Positions 9,321 through 18,111 of a stretch of DNA of 45,099 nt are shown here, piece by piece. Within the stretch, counting starts at the first letter, position 1, and the number at the start of each line of letters is the position of its first letter. The stretch comes from Actinospica sp035552695 (lineage in GTDB: Bacteria; Actinomycetota; Actinomycetes; Streptomycetales; Catenulisporaceae). The notes below the pieces were generated by a model. That model worked only from the letters and a program-made list of their open reading frames with translations, made no database searches and was not told where the DNA came from. The stretch is from NCBI RefSeq assembly GCF_035552695.1, contig NZ_DASZKT010000083.1, positions 1-45,099 of the forward strand, written 5' to 3'. The translations under genes were made by a program, and so were the position numbers.

Positions 9321-10403
9321 TCAGACGAGTTCGTCTTCTGATTCAGATGCAGCACGAGGCCCCGGGATGGCGGCGGACATCCTCAGGGCCGTGCCGACCT
9401 GTTCGACCGAGGCCTCGAACATGCCGATGTCGGCGTAGTAGACGTAGCCGACCTGTTCGTTCACCCGGAGCATGTGCGCGTTGTCGGCCGCATTGTTCGT
9501 GACGACCCGCTCCAGGTCGGGAAATTCCGCCAGCAGCCAGCGCATCATCGCCGCCTTGACCGCGCGGCCGAGCCCGTGTCCGCGGAAGCGCTCGACGACC
9601 GCGGTGTCCTGCTGCCAGCACAGATCCACCCGGCCGGGCCGCAGCAGCATCCCGGTGAGCGCGGCGAGGGCGCCGGTCTCCTCGTGCACGGCGACGACGT
9701 GGCGCATCTCGTCCCCGGTCTCGCGAACGTCCGCCTCGTTCCGTCGGACGCGTTCGACCGTCCACTCCCGATGCTCGTAGGACGACCCGCCGGTCGGCGC
9801 GTCGCCGATCGCGTTGCGGGCTCTGGCGAATTCGGCCACGAGATCGTCGGGGGCGGCGTCGGACCACTGCTCGAACCGGAAGCCCGCGGGAACCGGGACA
9901 TCCCACAGCGCCGGATCCACGTCCAGCACGTGCAGCATCTGCCAGCGGTTGCTCAGCACGTTCGCGAAGCCCATTTCCCGCGCCCAGCGATCGCCGACCG
10001 AGCCGAGCCTGACCTGGTCGTTGACGAACGTGAGACGGCCCCTGGATCGGGCGTCGGCGACGATCTCGCGCAGCAGCGCGATGCCGATGCCGCGGCTGCG
10101 GTGAGCCGCGCCGACCACCACCCGCACGATGGCCCAGTCGAGCAGCTGCCTGTCCGGGTAGACGACCGAGCCGAAGCCGAGCAGTTCGTCGCCCGCGTAG
10201 GCGCCCCACGCGTGCCGCGGGCCGAGGTCCATGAACCGCGGATCGCGCCAGACCGCCGCGAAGTGCGGGAACGGCTGGAGCGGGAAGCCGGGGAAGTCCC
10301 GCTTCCGCTCGACGATGTACAGCTCGTGCCACTGCCGCAGCTCGGCCTCGCCGGCCTCCGCACCTACGAAACGCCTGATCTCCACCGGTTCCCCATCGCT
10401 CAT
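9321..10403 (-). CDS. Tandem GNAT-domain acetyltransferase
   Basis: A 360-residue protein made of two GNAT N-acetyltransferase domains. The first has an acetyl-CoA loop in VVVGAAHRSRGIGIALLREI; the second in TAVVERFRGHGLGRAVKAAMM, with the following TNNAADNAHMLRVNEQVGY typical of the GNAT C-terminal half. This layout resembles mycothiol synthase and related actinobacterial double-GNAT proteins, but the substrate is unknown. The ATG at 10403 (MSDGEPVEIRRF) is chosen because the family fold begins there; a frame extension to 10478 has no domain. No strong ribosome site is visible. It converges with the small protein gene. Confidence 0.85.
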   Translation of the reverse strand: MSDGEPVEIRRFVGAEAGEAELRQWHELYIVERKRDFPGFPLQPFPHFAAVWRDPRFMDLGPRHAWGAYAGDELLGFGSVVYPDRQLLDWAIVRVVVGAAHRSRGIGIALLREIVADARSRGRLTFVNDQVRLGSVGDRWAREMGFANVLSNRWQMLHVLDVDPALWDVPVPAGFRFEQWSDAAPDDLVAEFARARNAIGDAPTGGSSYEHREWTVERVRRNEADVRETGDEMRHVVAVHEETGALAALTGMLLRPGRVDLCWQQDTAVVERFRGHGLGRAVKAAMMRWLLAEFPDLERVVTNNAADNAHMLRVNEQVGYVYYADIGMFEASVEQVGTALRMSAAIPGPRAASESEDELV

Positions 10404-10500
10404 CGCAACCGCCCGCGCCAACGATGGTAACCGGCGAATGCGTCTTACGGTTCGGACAGCGGGTGCGCGGCCGGGCACCGCGTGCTAATTTCTCTGATCA

Positions 10501-10603
10501 AGGTCATGAGTGCCAGCGACAAGCCCCGGCTCGCTGGCCGGCAACCCTTCGTCCGCGATGGGGTGCCCCGGGTGAGGACCGGGCCGTGCGGCAGGCGCAC
10601 GGC
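10501..10603 (+). ncRNA. SAM-IV riboswitch
   Basis: The sequence matches the SAM-IV riboswitch of actinobacteria as I know it: GGTCATGAGTGCCAGCG followed by AAGCCCCGGCTCGCTGGCCG and GGGGTGCCCCGGGTGAGGAC. Visible stems: GGTC 10502-10505 with GACC 10577-10580; GCCAGCGA 10512-10519 with TCGCTGGC 10531-10538; GGCA/CCC 10540-10547 with GGG/TGCC near 10561-10567; and an 8-bp stem 10583-10590 with 10596-10603. It should bind S-adenosylmethionine and switch off the class V aminotransferase gene that starts at 10711. Confidence 0.92.
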
Positions 10604-10710
10604 AAGCGCGGATTCGTGATGCTCCCTACGCGCCGGTACGGCACTCGGTACGCCGTCTCCCCGGCATAACGGTCGTCGCGTTTCCCTGATCCCGTTTGGG
10701 GTGAACCGCT

Positions 10711-12126
10711 ATGACCGAGAGCATGACTGTTTTCGCAACGGCCGAATGCACTGACGCGCTTCTTCCGGTGGTGGGCGCCGGACTGCCCGTACCGCTGGTG
10801 ACCGGGGCCTCGGCGCCCTACGCGAACCTCGACTACGCCGCCTCCGCGCCGGCCCTTCGCGCTGTCGCCGAGCACCTCGCGACCGCCCTGCCGTACTACG
10901 CCTCGGTGCACCGCGGCGCGGGCTACGCCTCGCAGGTGTCCACCGCGCTGCTGGAGAACTCGCGCAGCTGTATCGGGCGCTTCCTCGGCGCCCGCGAGGA
11001 CGACCTGGTCGTCTTCACCCGCAACACCACCGACGCGCTGAACCTGCTGGCGCACTGCGTGCCGCGGGGCGGTTCGGTGCTCTACCTGGACATCGAGCAC
11101 CACGCCAACCTGCTGCCCTGGCAGCGGCGCGGCGACGTGGTGCTGGAGGCCGCCCCGACACTCCGCGAGACCCTCGCCGACGTCGAGGCCGCGCTGGCCG
11201 CGACCCCGACCGCGCTGCTCGCCGTCACCGGCGCCTCGAACGTGACCGGGCAGCTGCTCCCGATCAGGAAGCTGGCCGAGATCGCGCACCGGCACGGCGC
11301 CCGCATCGCCGTCGACGCCGCGCAGCTCGCCCCGCACCGCCGCGTCTCGCTGACCGAATCGGGGGTCGACTACCTGGCGCTTTCCGGCCACAAGCTCTAC
11401 GCGCCGTACGGCACCGGCGTGCTCGTCGGCCGCGGCGACTGGCTCGACGCGGCCCCCGCCCACCTCGCCGGCGGCGGCGCGGTCCGCGAGGTCGGCACGA
11501 CGGGCACCGACTGGGCGACCGGTCCCGCGCGGCACGAGGGCGGCACCCCCAACGTGCTCGGCGCCGCCGCGCTCGCCCGGGCCTGCGAGGAACTCGCCAC
11601 GGTCGGCGGCGAGGCCCTGGCGGCGCACGAGAGCGCCCTGCGGCAGCGGCTGCTGGCCGGGCTCGCGCGGCTGCCGGAGATCAGCGTGCTGAGCATCTGG
11701 CCGGGCGACGCGCCCGACCCGACCGGCGCCCCGGTGCACTCGGACAAGGCCGAAGCCGCCGAGCTCGAAGACGACTCCATCGGCGTCGTCTCCTTCACCG
11801 TCGCGGGCTACCACGCCGGCTGGGTCGCCGCGTACCTCTCCGCCGAGCACGGCATCGGTGTCCGCGACGGCCGCTTCTGCGCGCACCCCCTCGTCGGCAA
11901 GCTCGGCCTCGCCGCCGACGGGGCCATCCGCGCCTCGTTCGGCGTCGGCTCGACGTCCGCCGACGTCGACCGGCTGATCGGCGCGCTGCACGGCCTGCTG
12001 ACCAACGGACCCGCCTGGGAGTACGAGCTCGTCGACGGCCGGTACCGCCCCGTCGCCGACCCGCGCCCCATCCCCGACTTCGCCGGTCCGCGGTCCGCCG
12101 TGACCTCGCCCTGCCAGGCCGGCTGA
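10711..12126 (+). CDS. SufS-like class V aminotransferase / cysteine desulfurase, SAM-IV regulated
   Basis: A 471-residue PLP enzyme of the class V aminotransferase (NifS/SufS/CsdA) fold. The Schiff-base lysine is Lys228 in LALSGHKLYAPYGTG. Cys390 in VRDGRFCAHPL occupies the place of the SufS active-site cysteine (RxGxHCAQP), so removal of sulfur from cysteine is plausible. The upstream SAM-IV riboswitch links it to sulfur or methionine economy rather than housekeeping Fe-S assembly; no suf genes are adjacent. The ATG at 10711 follows GGGGTGAA. The product may be a persulfide for methionine or a sulfur-containing metabolite. The ComB-like gene converges 38 bp beyond its end. Confidence 0.88.
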   Translation: MTESMTVFATAECTDALLPVVGAGLPVPLVTGASAPYANLDYAASAPALRAVAEHLATALPYYASVHRGAGYASQVSTALLENSRSCIGRFLGAREDDLVVFTRNTTDALNLLAHCVPRGGSVLYLDIEHHANLLPWQRRGDVVLEAAPTLRETLADVEAALAATPTALLAVTGASNVTGQLLPIRKLAEIAHRHGARIAVDAAQLAPHRRVSLTESGVDYLALSGHKLYAPYGTGVLVGRGDWLDAAPAHLAGGGAVREVGTTGTDWATGPARHEGGTPNVLGAAALARACEELATVGGEALAAHESALRQRLLAGLARLPEISVLSIWPGDAPDPTGAPVHSDKAEAAELEDDSIGVVSFTVAGYHAGWVAAYLSAEHGIGVRDGRFCAHPLVGKLGLAADGAIRASFGVGSTSADVDRLIGALHGLLTNGPAWEYELVDGRYRPVADPRPIPDFAGPRSAVTSPCQAG

Positions 12127-12164
12127 GCGGCCGTCAGGCCCCTGCCGACGCGTCGCCGAACGGG

Positions 12165-13061
12165 TCACCCGCCCAGGAAGACTCGGCCGGTCTGCTCGCC
12201 GGCCATGCGGACCGGGACCTTCGAGTCGGCGTCCACCTGGAGGGCGAGCTCGACGTCGGCGGCGAAGCCCGCGGCGCGCAGTTCGCGGGCGGAGACGCAG
12301 TCGGCCACGTCGTCGAGCGCCGAGGGATGGGCCCAGGCGGACGCGGCGAGCCGGGCCTCGGCGGAGAGCGAGTATCCGAGGTCTGCCATGCGCGCGCAGA
12401 CCGCGCCGGCACCGAGCCAGTCCTCGATCGCCGGCCGGGCGCCTTCGGCGGCGGCCTCGACCGAGCTCCACTGCTCGCCGCAGGCGACGACCGTCACCCG
12501 GCCCGCTCGGACCGCGGTCATCAGGTCGGTGGCCCGGGTGGCGCAGGCGGTGGCGTTGCGGGGGCTGCCGATGAGCACGGCGGGGGCCTTCGACGCGGCG
12601 CTGACGACGGCGGCGCCGTTGAGGGAGGTGAAGATGACGCGCTGGCCGGGCTCCGCTTCGAGGAGGCTCGCGGGCGAGAGGGAGACCTGGCCCTGTCCGA
12701 CCTTGCGCCGGCGGCTCAGCGGCCTGGCTCCGAGCCGGATCGCGGCGATGGCGGGGCCGCCGAGGGATTCGATCTCGGCGCCGCTGTAGATCAGGCAGGT
12801 GAAGTCGCGGGACGCGGCGATGGACAGCGTTGTCGAGAAGGACAGCACGTCCACCACGACGACCACGTCGCCGCGGGCGGCGGCGAGGGCGGCTCCGGTC
12901 CTGCCCCACTCCACGTGGACGGAGGTGTCCGGCCACGGGTCGAAGGTGGGGGGACGCAGGACGGCGGGGAGAACGCCGGGGACTGCGCGGACCGCGGGGG
13001 AATCGGGCGTGTCGACGTCGGATGTCTGCGGGACGTACGCGTCGCTCTGCCGCTCTTGCAT
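12165..13061 (-). CDS. ComB-like 2-phosphosulfolactate phosphatase family protein
   Basis: A 298-residue protein of the 2-phosphosulfolactate phosphatase family (ComB in archaeal coenzyme M synthesis). Family features are VVVVDVLSFSTTLSIA (about residues 65-80), the SPASLL element, IFTSLNGAAVVSAA and GSPRNATACATRA. The first 45 residues are a poorly conserved extension. Bacteria in general do not make coenzyme M, so the real substrate is unclear; a sulfonate or other phosphoester is possible. The ATG at 13061 has AGGAGGGG close upstream. Three GGTCTAG repeats lie just upstream (13071-13110). It sits next to a SAM-controlled desulfurase, a possible but unproven sulfur-metabolism link. Confidence 0.85.
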   Translation of the reverse strand: MQERQSDAYVPQTSDVDTPDSPAVRAVPGVLPAVLRPPTFDPWPDTSVHVEWGRTGAALAAARGDVVVVVDVLSFSTTLSIAASRDFTCLIYSGAEIESLGGPAIAAIRLGARPLSRRRKVGQGQVSLSPASLLEAEPGQRVIFTSLNGAAVVSAASKAPAVLIGSPRNATACATRATDLMTAVRAGRVTVVACGEQWSSVEAAAEGARPAIEDWLGAGAVCARMADLGYSLSAEARLAASAWAHPSALDDVADCVSARELRAAGFAADVELALQVDADSKVPVRMAGEQTGRVFLGG

Positions 13062-13070
13062 CGTCCCCTC

Positions 13071-13110
13071 CTAGACCAGTAGGGACAATGCTAGACCTAC
13101 GGCCTAGACC
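13071..13110. repeat. Three direct repeats of CTAGACC upstream of the ComB-like gene
   Basis: CTAGACC occurs at 13071-13077, 13091-13097 and 13104-13110, in the same orientation, in the 57 bp between the end of the TrxR-like gene and the start of the ComB-like gene. The first copy overlaps the ribosome-site region. They could be binding sites for a regulator of the ComB-like gene. CTAG is otherwise uncommon in this GC-rich DNA. Confidence 0.5.
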
Positions 13111-13118
13111 ACTCGTAC

Positions 13119-14825
13119 TCAGTCGGCGGGCGAGAGCGACGCCAGATACCTGCCGATTCCGGCGACCGCGACAGAACCCTGACCGATGGCCGAGCTGATC
13201 CGCTTCACCGATCCGGCCCTTACGTCGCCGGCCGCGAACACACCCGGGATCGAGGTCTCGGCGAGCAGCGGCTGGCGCTCCTCGGACCACGGCATCGGCA
13301 GCAGTTCGGGCCTGCGCGCGACCTCGACGTCGGTGAGGACGAAGCCGTACTCGTCCTGTGCCACGACGTCGCGCAGCCAGCCGGAGAAGGGGACCGTGCC
13401 GGTCAGCACGTACAGGTTCGACGCGGTGAGGACCTCCGTGCTGCCGGTCGCGCTGAACAGCAGCACCACCTTCTCCAGCCTGCCGTAGCCGCGCACCTCG
13501 CCGACCTCGCAGTCGGGCACGACGCGGATCCCCGGCTCGGCCGCGATGCGCTCGGCGATCTCCGCGCAGACCGCCGCCTCGTCCAGCGACCGCTCGCGGA
13601 CGACCAGCACGACCGAGCGCGCGTGCTTGGCGAAATCCAGCGCCGCCGAGCCCGCCGCGTCTCCGGACCCCGCGACGACCACGTCCTCGCCGCGCGTCTG
13701 CCGCGTCTCCGCCTTCGAATATCCGTAGTAGACCCCTGAGTTGAGCAGGTCCTCCACCCCCGGCGCGTCCAGCCGCCGCCAGGTCATTCCGGTCGCGACG
13801 AGCACGGACCTGCCGACCACGACCGTGCCGTCGTCGAGCATCACCCGGTGCGCGCCGCGCAGCGGCAGCAGGCCGGTCGCCACCTTGGCGCTGCACCACT
13901 GCACGCCGAGCCGCTTGGCCTGGGCCAGCGCGCGGTGCGCGAAGTCGGCGCCGGTCAGGCCCGCGGGGAAGCCGAGGTGGTTGTCCATCTGCACGGTGCC
14001 CGCCGCCTGGCCGCCCGGGCAGTCGTCCTCGACCACGACGACGGTCATGCCGTCGCAGGCCGCTGCCACGGCAGCCGAGAGGCCGGCCGGTCCCCCGCCG
14101 ACGACGACCAGGTCGTACCGGTCCAGCGTCGCGGGCTCGGTCAGCTCCAGCGCCTCGGCCAGCTGCGCGATGGACGGACCGTACAGCGCCCGGCCGTCGT
14201 CCAGCAGCACCGTGGTCGGGGCCGGGTTCGGCAGGTTCAGATCCCGGGCCAGCGCCTGGGCCTGCGGATCGTCCGAGAGGTCGAACCAGGTGAACGGCAC
14301 CAGGCTGCGGGACAGATAGTCCTTGATCACGTACGCCGAGGACGAGTACCGGTGCCCGAGCACGCTCACCCCGAGCTGCGAGCCGCCGTGCTGCGCGGAC
14401 CACTCGCCGAGCAGGTCGTCGACCATCGCGAACAGCCGCTCGGCCAGCGGCTCGGCGGGCAGCGCGAGATAGCGGTCCACCTGCGCCAGGGTGATCGCCT
14501 GCAGCGTCGCCTCGGTGTCCTCGGGCCGGGAGAGCAGGATCCGCCGGGTCGCCGGGGAGGCCGCCTTGACGTGGCCGAACAGCTCTATGGCGCTGCCGTC
14601 CGGCAGCCGCATCAGGCTGATCACCAGCGCGATGGGCCGGCCGACCCCGATGGCGTGCGCCAGCGCGTCCGCGGCCTCGCGGACCCCGGCCGCGGCCAGC
14701 ACCCGGAAGCGCATGCCGAGGTGGCCGCGCAGCCGTTCGACGAGGTCGTCGCGCTGCACCGCCTCGTCGTGCAGGACGAGGACCAGCGGTACGACGGCGG
14801 TGGGTTCCGGGGTTTCGACGTCCAT
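13119..14825 (-). CDS. Receiver-like / glutaredoxin-like / thioredoxin-reductase-like fusion
   Basis: A 568-residue fusion. Residues 13-135 resemble a response-regulator receiver but lack the phospho-acceptor Asp (VISLMRLPDG) and the conserved Lys (YLALP). Residues 150-230 look like a thioredoxin-fold domain with SSSAY in place of a CxxC. From residue 236 there is a thioredoxin-reductase-like flavoprotein: FAD motif VVGGGPAGLSAA, NAD(P)H motif VVAGSGDAAGSAA, and C-terminal FAD element GVFAAGDVR. The redox CxxC is absent: the site reads GVYYGYSKAE. It is therefore a flavoprotein oxidoreductase, not a classical TrxR. The type is known in actinobacteria, with unknown partners. ATG at 14825 without a clear ribosome site. 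Confidence 0.85.
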   Translation of the reverse strand: MDVETPEPTAVVPLVLVLHDEAVQRDDLVERLRGHLGMRFRVLAAAGVREAADALAHAIGVGRPIALVISLMRLPDGSAIELFGHVKAASPATRRILLSRPEDTEATLQAITLAQVDRYLALPAEPLAERLFAMVDDLLGEWSAQHGGSQLGVSVLGHRYSSSAYVIKDYLSRSLVPFTWFDLSDDPQAQALARDLNLPNPAPTTVLLDDGRALYGPSIAQLAEALELTEPATLDRYDLVVVGGGPAGLSAAVAAACDGMTVVVVEDDCPGGQAAGTVQMDNHLGFPAGLTGADFAHRALAQAKRLGVQWCSAKVATGLLPLRGAHRVMLDDGTVVVGRSVLVATGMTWRRLDAPGVEDLLNSGVYYGYSKAETRQTRGEDVVVAGSGDAAGSAALDFAKHARSVVLVVRERSLDEAAVCAEIAERIAAEPGIRVVPDCEVGEVRGYGRLEKVVLLFSATGSTEVLTASNLYVLTGTVPFSGWLRDVVAQDEYGFVLTDVEVARRPELLPMPWSEERQPLLAETSIPGVFAAGDVRAGSVKRISSAIGQGSVAVAGIGRYLASLSPAD

Positions 14826-14950
14826 GCATTGAAACTAAGGCGGGTGCGGCGCGGTCGCTCGCCGGAGGGAACGAATGGGCGACGGGGTTGTCCGCCGCAC
14901 GGGCCGGGAACCCTCAGTGAGAAACGCGAGCGCGAGAGGGGGGGCCACCC

Positions 14951-15334
14951 GTGTACTTCTTGGGCGTTGAGAGCGCGTTGAGCGGTACGGCGGCCACCGG
15001 GTTGATCCTGGGCGCGGGCGCGCTCGGCTCGGGACTGCTGGTGCTCGGTCTCACGGTGCTCGCGGTACGGCGCGGGAACCGGGAGGAGGAGCTGCGGCGG
15101 CGCGGCGAAGCGGCGCGGGCCCCGGTGCGTTCCCGGACCAAGCGCTCGGCCGCGCGGACCACTCTGGTCGAGCCGGGGACGCACGACGCGTACCCGCAGC
15201 AGCCTTACTCGGCGGCCGAACCCCGGTCGCACCGGCCTTATTCGAGGACTTATAAGCTGCCGCGGCAGGACTCGCCGGGGGCGACGAACGGGCATCTCGA
15301 GCCCCGGCAGGAGAGCGCCGCGGGCGAGGAGTGA
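14951..15334 (+). CDS. Small single-pass membrane protein, function unknown
   Basis: A 127-residue protein with an N-terminal hydrophobic segment (GTAATGLILGAGALGSGLLVLGLTVLAV, in two adjoining stretches, about residues 12-39) followed by a basic stop-transfer RRGNREEELRRRGE and a polar, Pro/Tyr/Arg-rich cytoplasmic tail with no recognised domain. GTG start, with a run of G and GAGAGG upstream as ribosome site. It is divergent from the TrxR-like gene and its stop is one base from the stop of the convergent LLM gene. Family unknown. Confidence 0.6.
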   Translation: MYFLGVESALSGTAATGLILGAGALGSGLLVLGLTVLAVRRGNREEELRRRGEAARAPVRSRTKRSAARTTLVEPGTHDAYPQQPYSAAEPRSHRPYSRTYKLPRQDSPGATNGHLEPRQESAAGEE

Positions 15335-15335
15335 G

Positions 15336-16304
15336 TCAGGCGGCGAGCGCCTCGAGGGTCTCCGGGCGGTCCGGGACCAGGATCAGATCGTCCACGCCGA
15401 CGGCCCGGAACTCGCCGAGGACCGCGCGCACGGCCGCCACGTCGCCCACCGCGGCGACCGCGGCCAGCAGCTCCGGGGCCGCGGCCGCCACCACCGAGCG
15501 CACGTGCGCGCCCGACCTGGCCAGCCGGACCAGCTCGCCGAAGCCCGCCTCGCTGAACATCCCGCTGAACCCGGCCGAGCGCAGGTACGGCACCAGGTCG
15601 CGGAGCAGCGTGCGGCGCTGCTCGGCGTCCGGCTCGACGGCCACCGGCAGCCACAGTGCTATCTTCGGCGCCGCCGCGCGGCCCACCCGCTCGGACGCGG
15701 CATGCACCCGGGCGCGCAGCCGGGAGACGTGCTCCACGGTGCCTATCGGCAGGATCAGCCGGTCCGCGCGCGCGGCCGCCACCTCGATCAGCTCGGCTCC
15801 GAAGGCCAGCACCGACAGCTGGGCGTTCGAGGGCGGCAGCGAACCGACGTAGCCCTTGGTGCGCACCAGCGCCCCGTTGTAGTCCACCGGCTCCCCCGCG
15901 AGCAGCCCGCGCAGCGCCTGGGCCGATTCGGCCACGATCGTCACCGCGTCGGACCGGGAGCGGCCGTGCCAGTCCTCCACCACCGTGGAGGTCGAGGCGG
16001 CCAGCGCCACGCCCGTCGCCCGGCCGGTCAGCGCCGCCACGGTGGCCGCGCCGCGGGCCGTGGTCACCGGGTCGCGCACCGCGGCTGGCAGCGGCCCGAG
16101 GCACAGCTTCGCCGGCCCCGCGCCGAGCGCGCAGCCGAGGGCGAAGGCGTCGTGGCCGGTCGCTTCGCCGATCATGATCTCGCCGAACCCGAGGCCGTCC
16201 GCGAGCCTGGCCAGGGCCACGGACGCGGCGGGATCGCCGTCCGCGCGGGCCCCGACGAGCACGCCGAGGCCGGCGCCGCTCCCGTTCGCCTGCTCCTGCT
16301 GCAT
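15336..16304 (-). CDS. LLM-class (luciferase-like, probably F420-dependent) oxidoreductase
   Basis: A 322-residue TIM-barrel protein of the luciferase-like monooxygenase family; in actinobacteria most of these use coenzyme F420 or FMN. Supporting motifs: ADGLGFGEIMIGEATGHDAFALGCAL near the N-terminus, a central RDPVTTARGAATVAALTGRATGVALAAS, and the typical FNGALVRTKG-like motif here as YNGALVRTKGY. Substrate unknown. The ATG at 16304 has GGAGGAAGG about 11 bases upstream. Divergent from the MBL-Rieske gene across 181 bp. Confidence 0.85.
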   Translation of the reverse strand: MQQEQANGSGAGLGVLVGARADGDPAASVALARLADGLGFGEIMIGEATGHDAFALGCALGAGPAKLCLGPLPAAVRDPVTTARGAATVAALTGRATGVALAASTSTVVEDWHGRSRSDAVTIVAESAQALRGLLAGEPVDYNGALVRTKGYVGSLPPSNAQLSVLAFGAELIEVAAARADRLILPIGTVEHVSRLRARVHAASERVGRAAAPKIALWLPVAVEPDAEQRRTLLRDLVPYLRSAGFSGMFSEAGFGELVRLARSGAHVRSVVAAAAPELLAAVAAVGDVAAVRAVLGEFRAVGVDDLILVPDRPETLEALAA

Positions 16305-16485
16305 CGGCGCCGTGCCTTCCTCCCCAGGCCCTGGATCGCCGTGGATTCGCGATCGGGTGTTGGCCGAAACCGTACCGGCTCGTGACCATGTGACGAAAGG
16401 AGTGACCGCGTCCGCGATAGGTTGGGGCGAGCGCCCCCGGCCCGGGCGTTACCGAAGGTCAGCGTTTCATCACGAGGAGCGAGCA

Positions 16486-18084
16486 GTGCGTATCACATCG
16501 ATCGGCCACGCCGGGCTGTTCATCGAATCGGCAGCCGGGTCCATCGTGTGCGACCCCTGGTTCACCCCGGCCTACTTCGGGTCCTGGGTGCCGTTCCCGG
16601 ACAACACCGTCATCGACCCGGCCCCGCTCGGCGCCGCCGACTACCTGTACGTCTCGCACCTGCACCGGGACCATTTCGACCCGGACTGGCTGGCCGCGCA
16701 CATGAACAAGAACGCGACCGTGCTGCTGCCGGACTACGCGGTGCCGGACCTGCGCGAGGCGCTCGAGGACCTGGGCTTCAAGCACTTCGTGCAGACCCGC
16801 GACAACGAGGCCGTGACGCTGGACTCCGGCCTGCGGGTGCTGATCAACGCGCTGGTCTCGCCGACCGACGGGCCGCTCGGCGACTCCGGCCTGGCCGTGG
16901 ACGACGGCGAGGTGCGGATCTACAACCAGAACGACTCGCGGCCGGTCGAGACCGGCCCGATCGAGGAGTTCGGCCCGCTGCACGGGCACTTCCTGCAGTA
17001 CTCCGGCGCCATCTGGTACCCGATGGTCTACGACTTCCCGGAGCGGATGAAGCACACCGTCGGCACCCGCAAGCGCCGCAACGGCATGGCCCGCGCCCTG
17101 AAGTACATCGAGCAGTACCAGGCCGCGCACGTCTTCCCGTTCGCCGGCCCGCCCTGCTTCCTGGACGACGAGCTGTGGGAGTTCAACGACTTCGACCGGG
17201 ACGAGGCGAACGTCTTCCCCGACCAGTTCGTGTTCCTGGACTATCTGCGGGAGCAGGACTTCGACCGGGCGCACCTGTTCCTGACCGGCACGAGCGTGCA
17301 GCTGACCGCGGACGGCGGCGCGAGCCTCGAGCAGATCCCGGAGCGCGAGGTGGCCAGGATCCGGGACGACCGGCGCGGCTATCTGACGGACTATAAGAAG
17401 AAGGTCCAGCCGGTCATCGACGACATCCTGCGCGCGCTGCCGCAGGACCGCTCGGACCTCGTCGGCCGGCTGCAGGACTGGGTGCAGCCGCTGCTGGAGA
17501 CCGCGGACCACACCTGCGCGGGGCTCAACGGCCGGATCCTGCTGGAGGTCGCGGCGGTGGACGGCGGCCCGGACGAGGAGATCGTCTTCGACTTCCTTGA
17601 CCGCAAGATCAAGCCGTACGCGGGCGAGGAGGTGCGCTACTCGTTCCGGGCCAAGCGGCCGCTGATCGAGAAGCTGGTCCGCGAGCGCACGCCCGACTGG
17701 GTGAACGAGCTCTTCCTGTCCTGCCGCTTCCAGGCCTCGCGCAAGGGGCCGTTCAACGAGTACGTCTACTCCTTCTTCAAGTCCCTCTCGGTCGAGCACA
17801 TGACCTTCGTCGAGGGCTACTACGCGGAGTCCGCCGGCGTCGAGGACTTCGCGCTGGCCGGCGAGCACGTGGTGCAGCGGCACTGCCCGCATCTGAAGGC
17901 GGACCTCACTCGTTTCGGTACAGTCGAGGACGGCGTGCTCACCTGCGCCTTGCACGGCTGGGAGTTCGACATCGATAATGGCCGTTGCCTGACCAGCGAC
18001 GACCGCAAGCTGGTGACCAGGCCCGCGTCCACGGACGGCGCGGACGAGCAGTACCCGCGGATCCCGGAGGCCGAGCAGGGGTAG
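16486..18084 (+). CDS. Metallo-beta-lactamase-fold protein with C-terminal Rieske [2Fe-2S] domain
   Basis: A 532-residue, two-domain metalloprotein. The N-terminal MBL domain resembles UlaG and has the metal motif H58-x-H60-x-D62-H63 (SHLHRDHFD). A middle all-alpha/beta region (about 270-440) has no clear family. The C-terminal Rieske site is C467-x-H469 and C487-x2-H490, spaced as expected for a 2Fe-2S cluster. The pairing of MBL and Rieske domains recalls vertebrate CMP-Neu5Ac hydroxylase, where the order is reversed. This suggests an oxygenase or electron-transfer role on an unknown substrate. GTG start with GAGGAG seven bases upstream. First gene of a three-gene co-directional cluster. 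Confidence 0.88.
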   Translation: MRITSIGHAGLFIESAAGSIVCDPWFTPAYFGSWVPFPDNTVIDPAPLGAADYLYVSHLHRDHFDPDWLAAHMNKNATVLLPDYAVPDLREALEDLGFKHFVQTRDNEAVTLDSGLRVLINALVSPTDGPLGDSGLAVDDGEVRIYNQNDSRPVETGPIEEFGPLHGHFLQYSGAIWYPMVYDFPERMKHTVGTRKRRNGMARALKYIEQYQAAHVFPFAGPPCFLDDELWEFNDFDRDEANVFPDQFVFLDYLREQDFDRAHLFLTGTSVQLTADGGASLEQIPEREVARIRDDRRGYLTDYKKKVQPVIDDILRALPQDRSDLVGRLQDWVQPLLETADHTCAGLNGRILLEVAAVDGGPDEEIVFDFLDRKIKPYAGEEVRYSFRAKRPLIEKLVRERTPDWVNELFLSCRFQASRKGPFNEYVYSFFKSLSVEHMTFVEGYYAESAGVEDFALAGEHVVQRHCPHLKADLTRFGTVEDGVLTCALHGWEFDIDNGRCLTSDDRKLVTRPASTDGADEQYPRIPEAEQG

Positions 18085-18111
18085 CGCCTCCGCACAACGA
18101 GGGGACGATCC

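Noticed and set aside
10504..14829. A 1441-codon open frame on the minus strand across several genes
   Set aside because: It lies in the wrong frame over the desulfurase, ComB-like and TrxR-like genes, shows Arg/Gly/Pro/Ala-rich text without domains, and runs through the riboswitch. High GC keeps such frames open.
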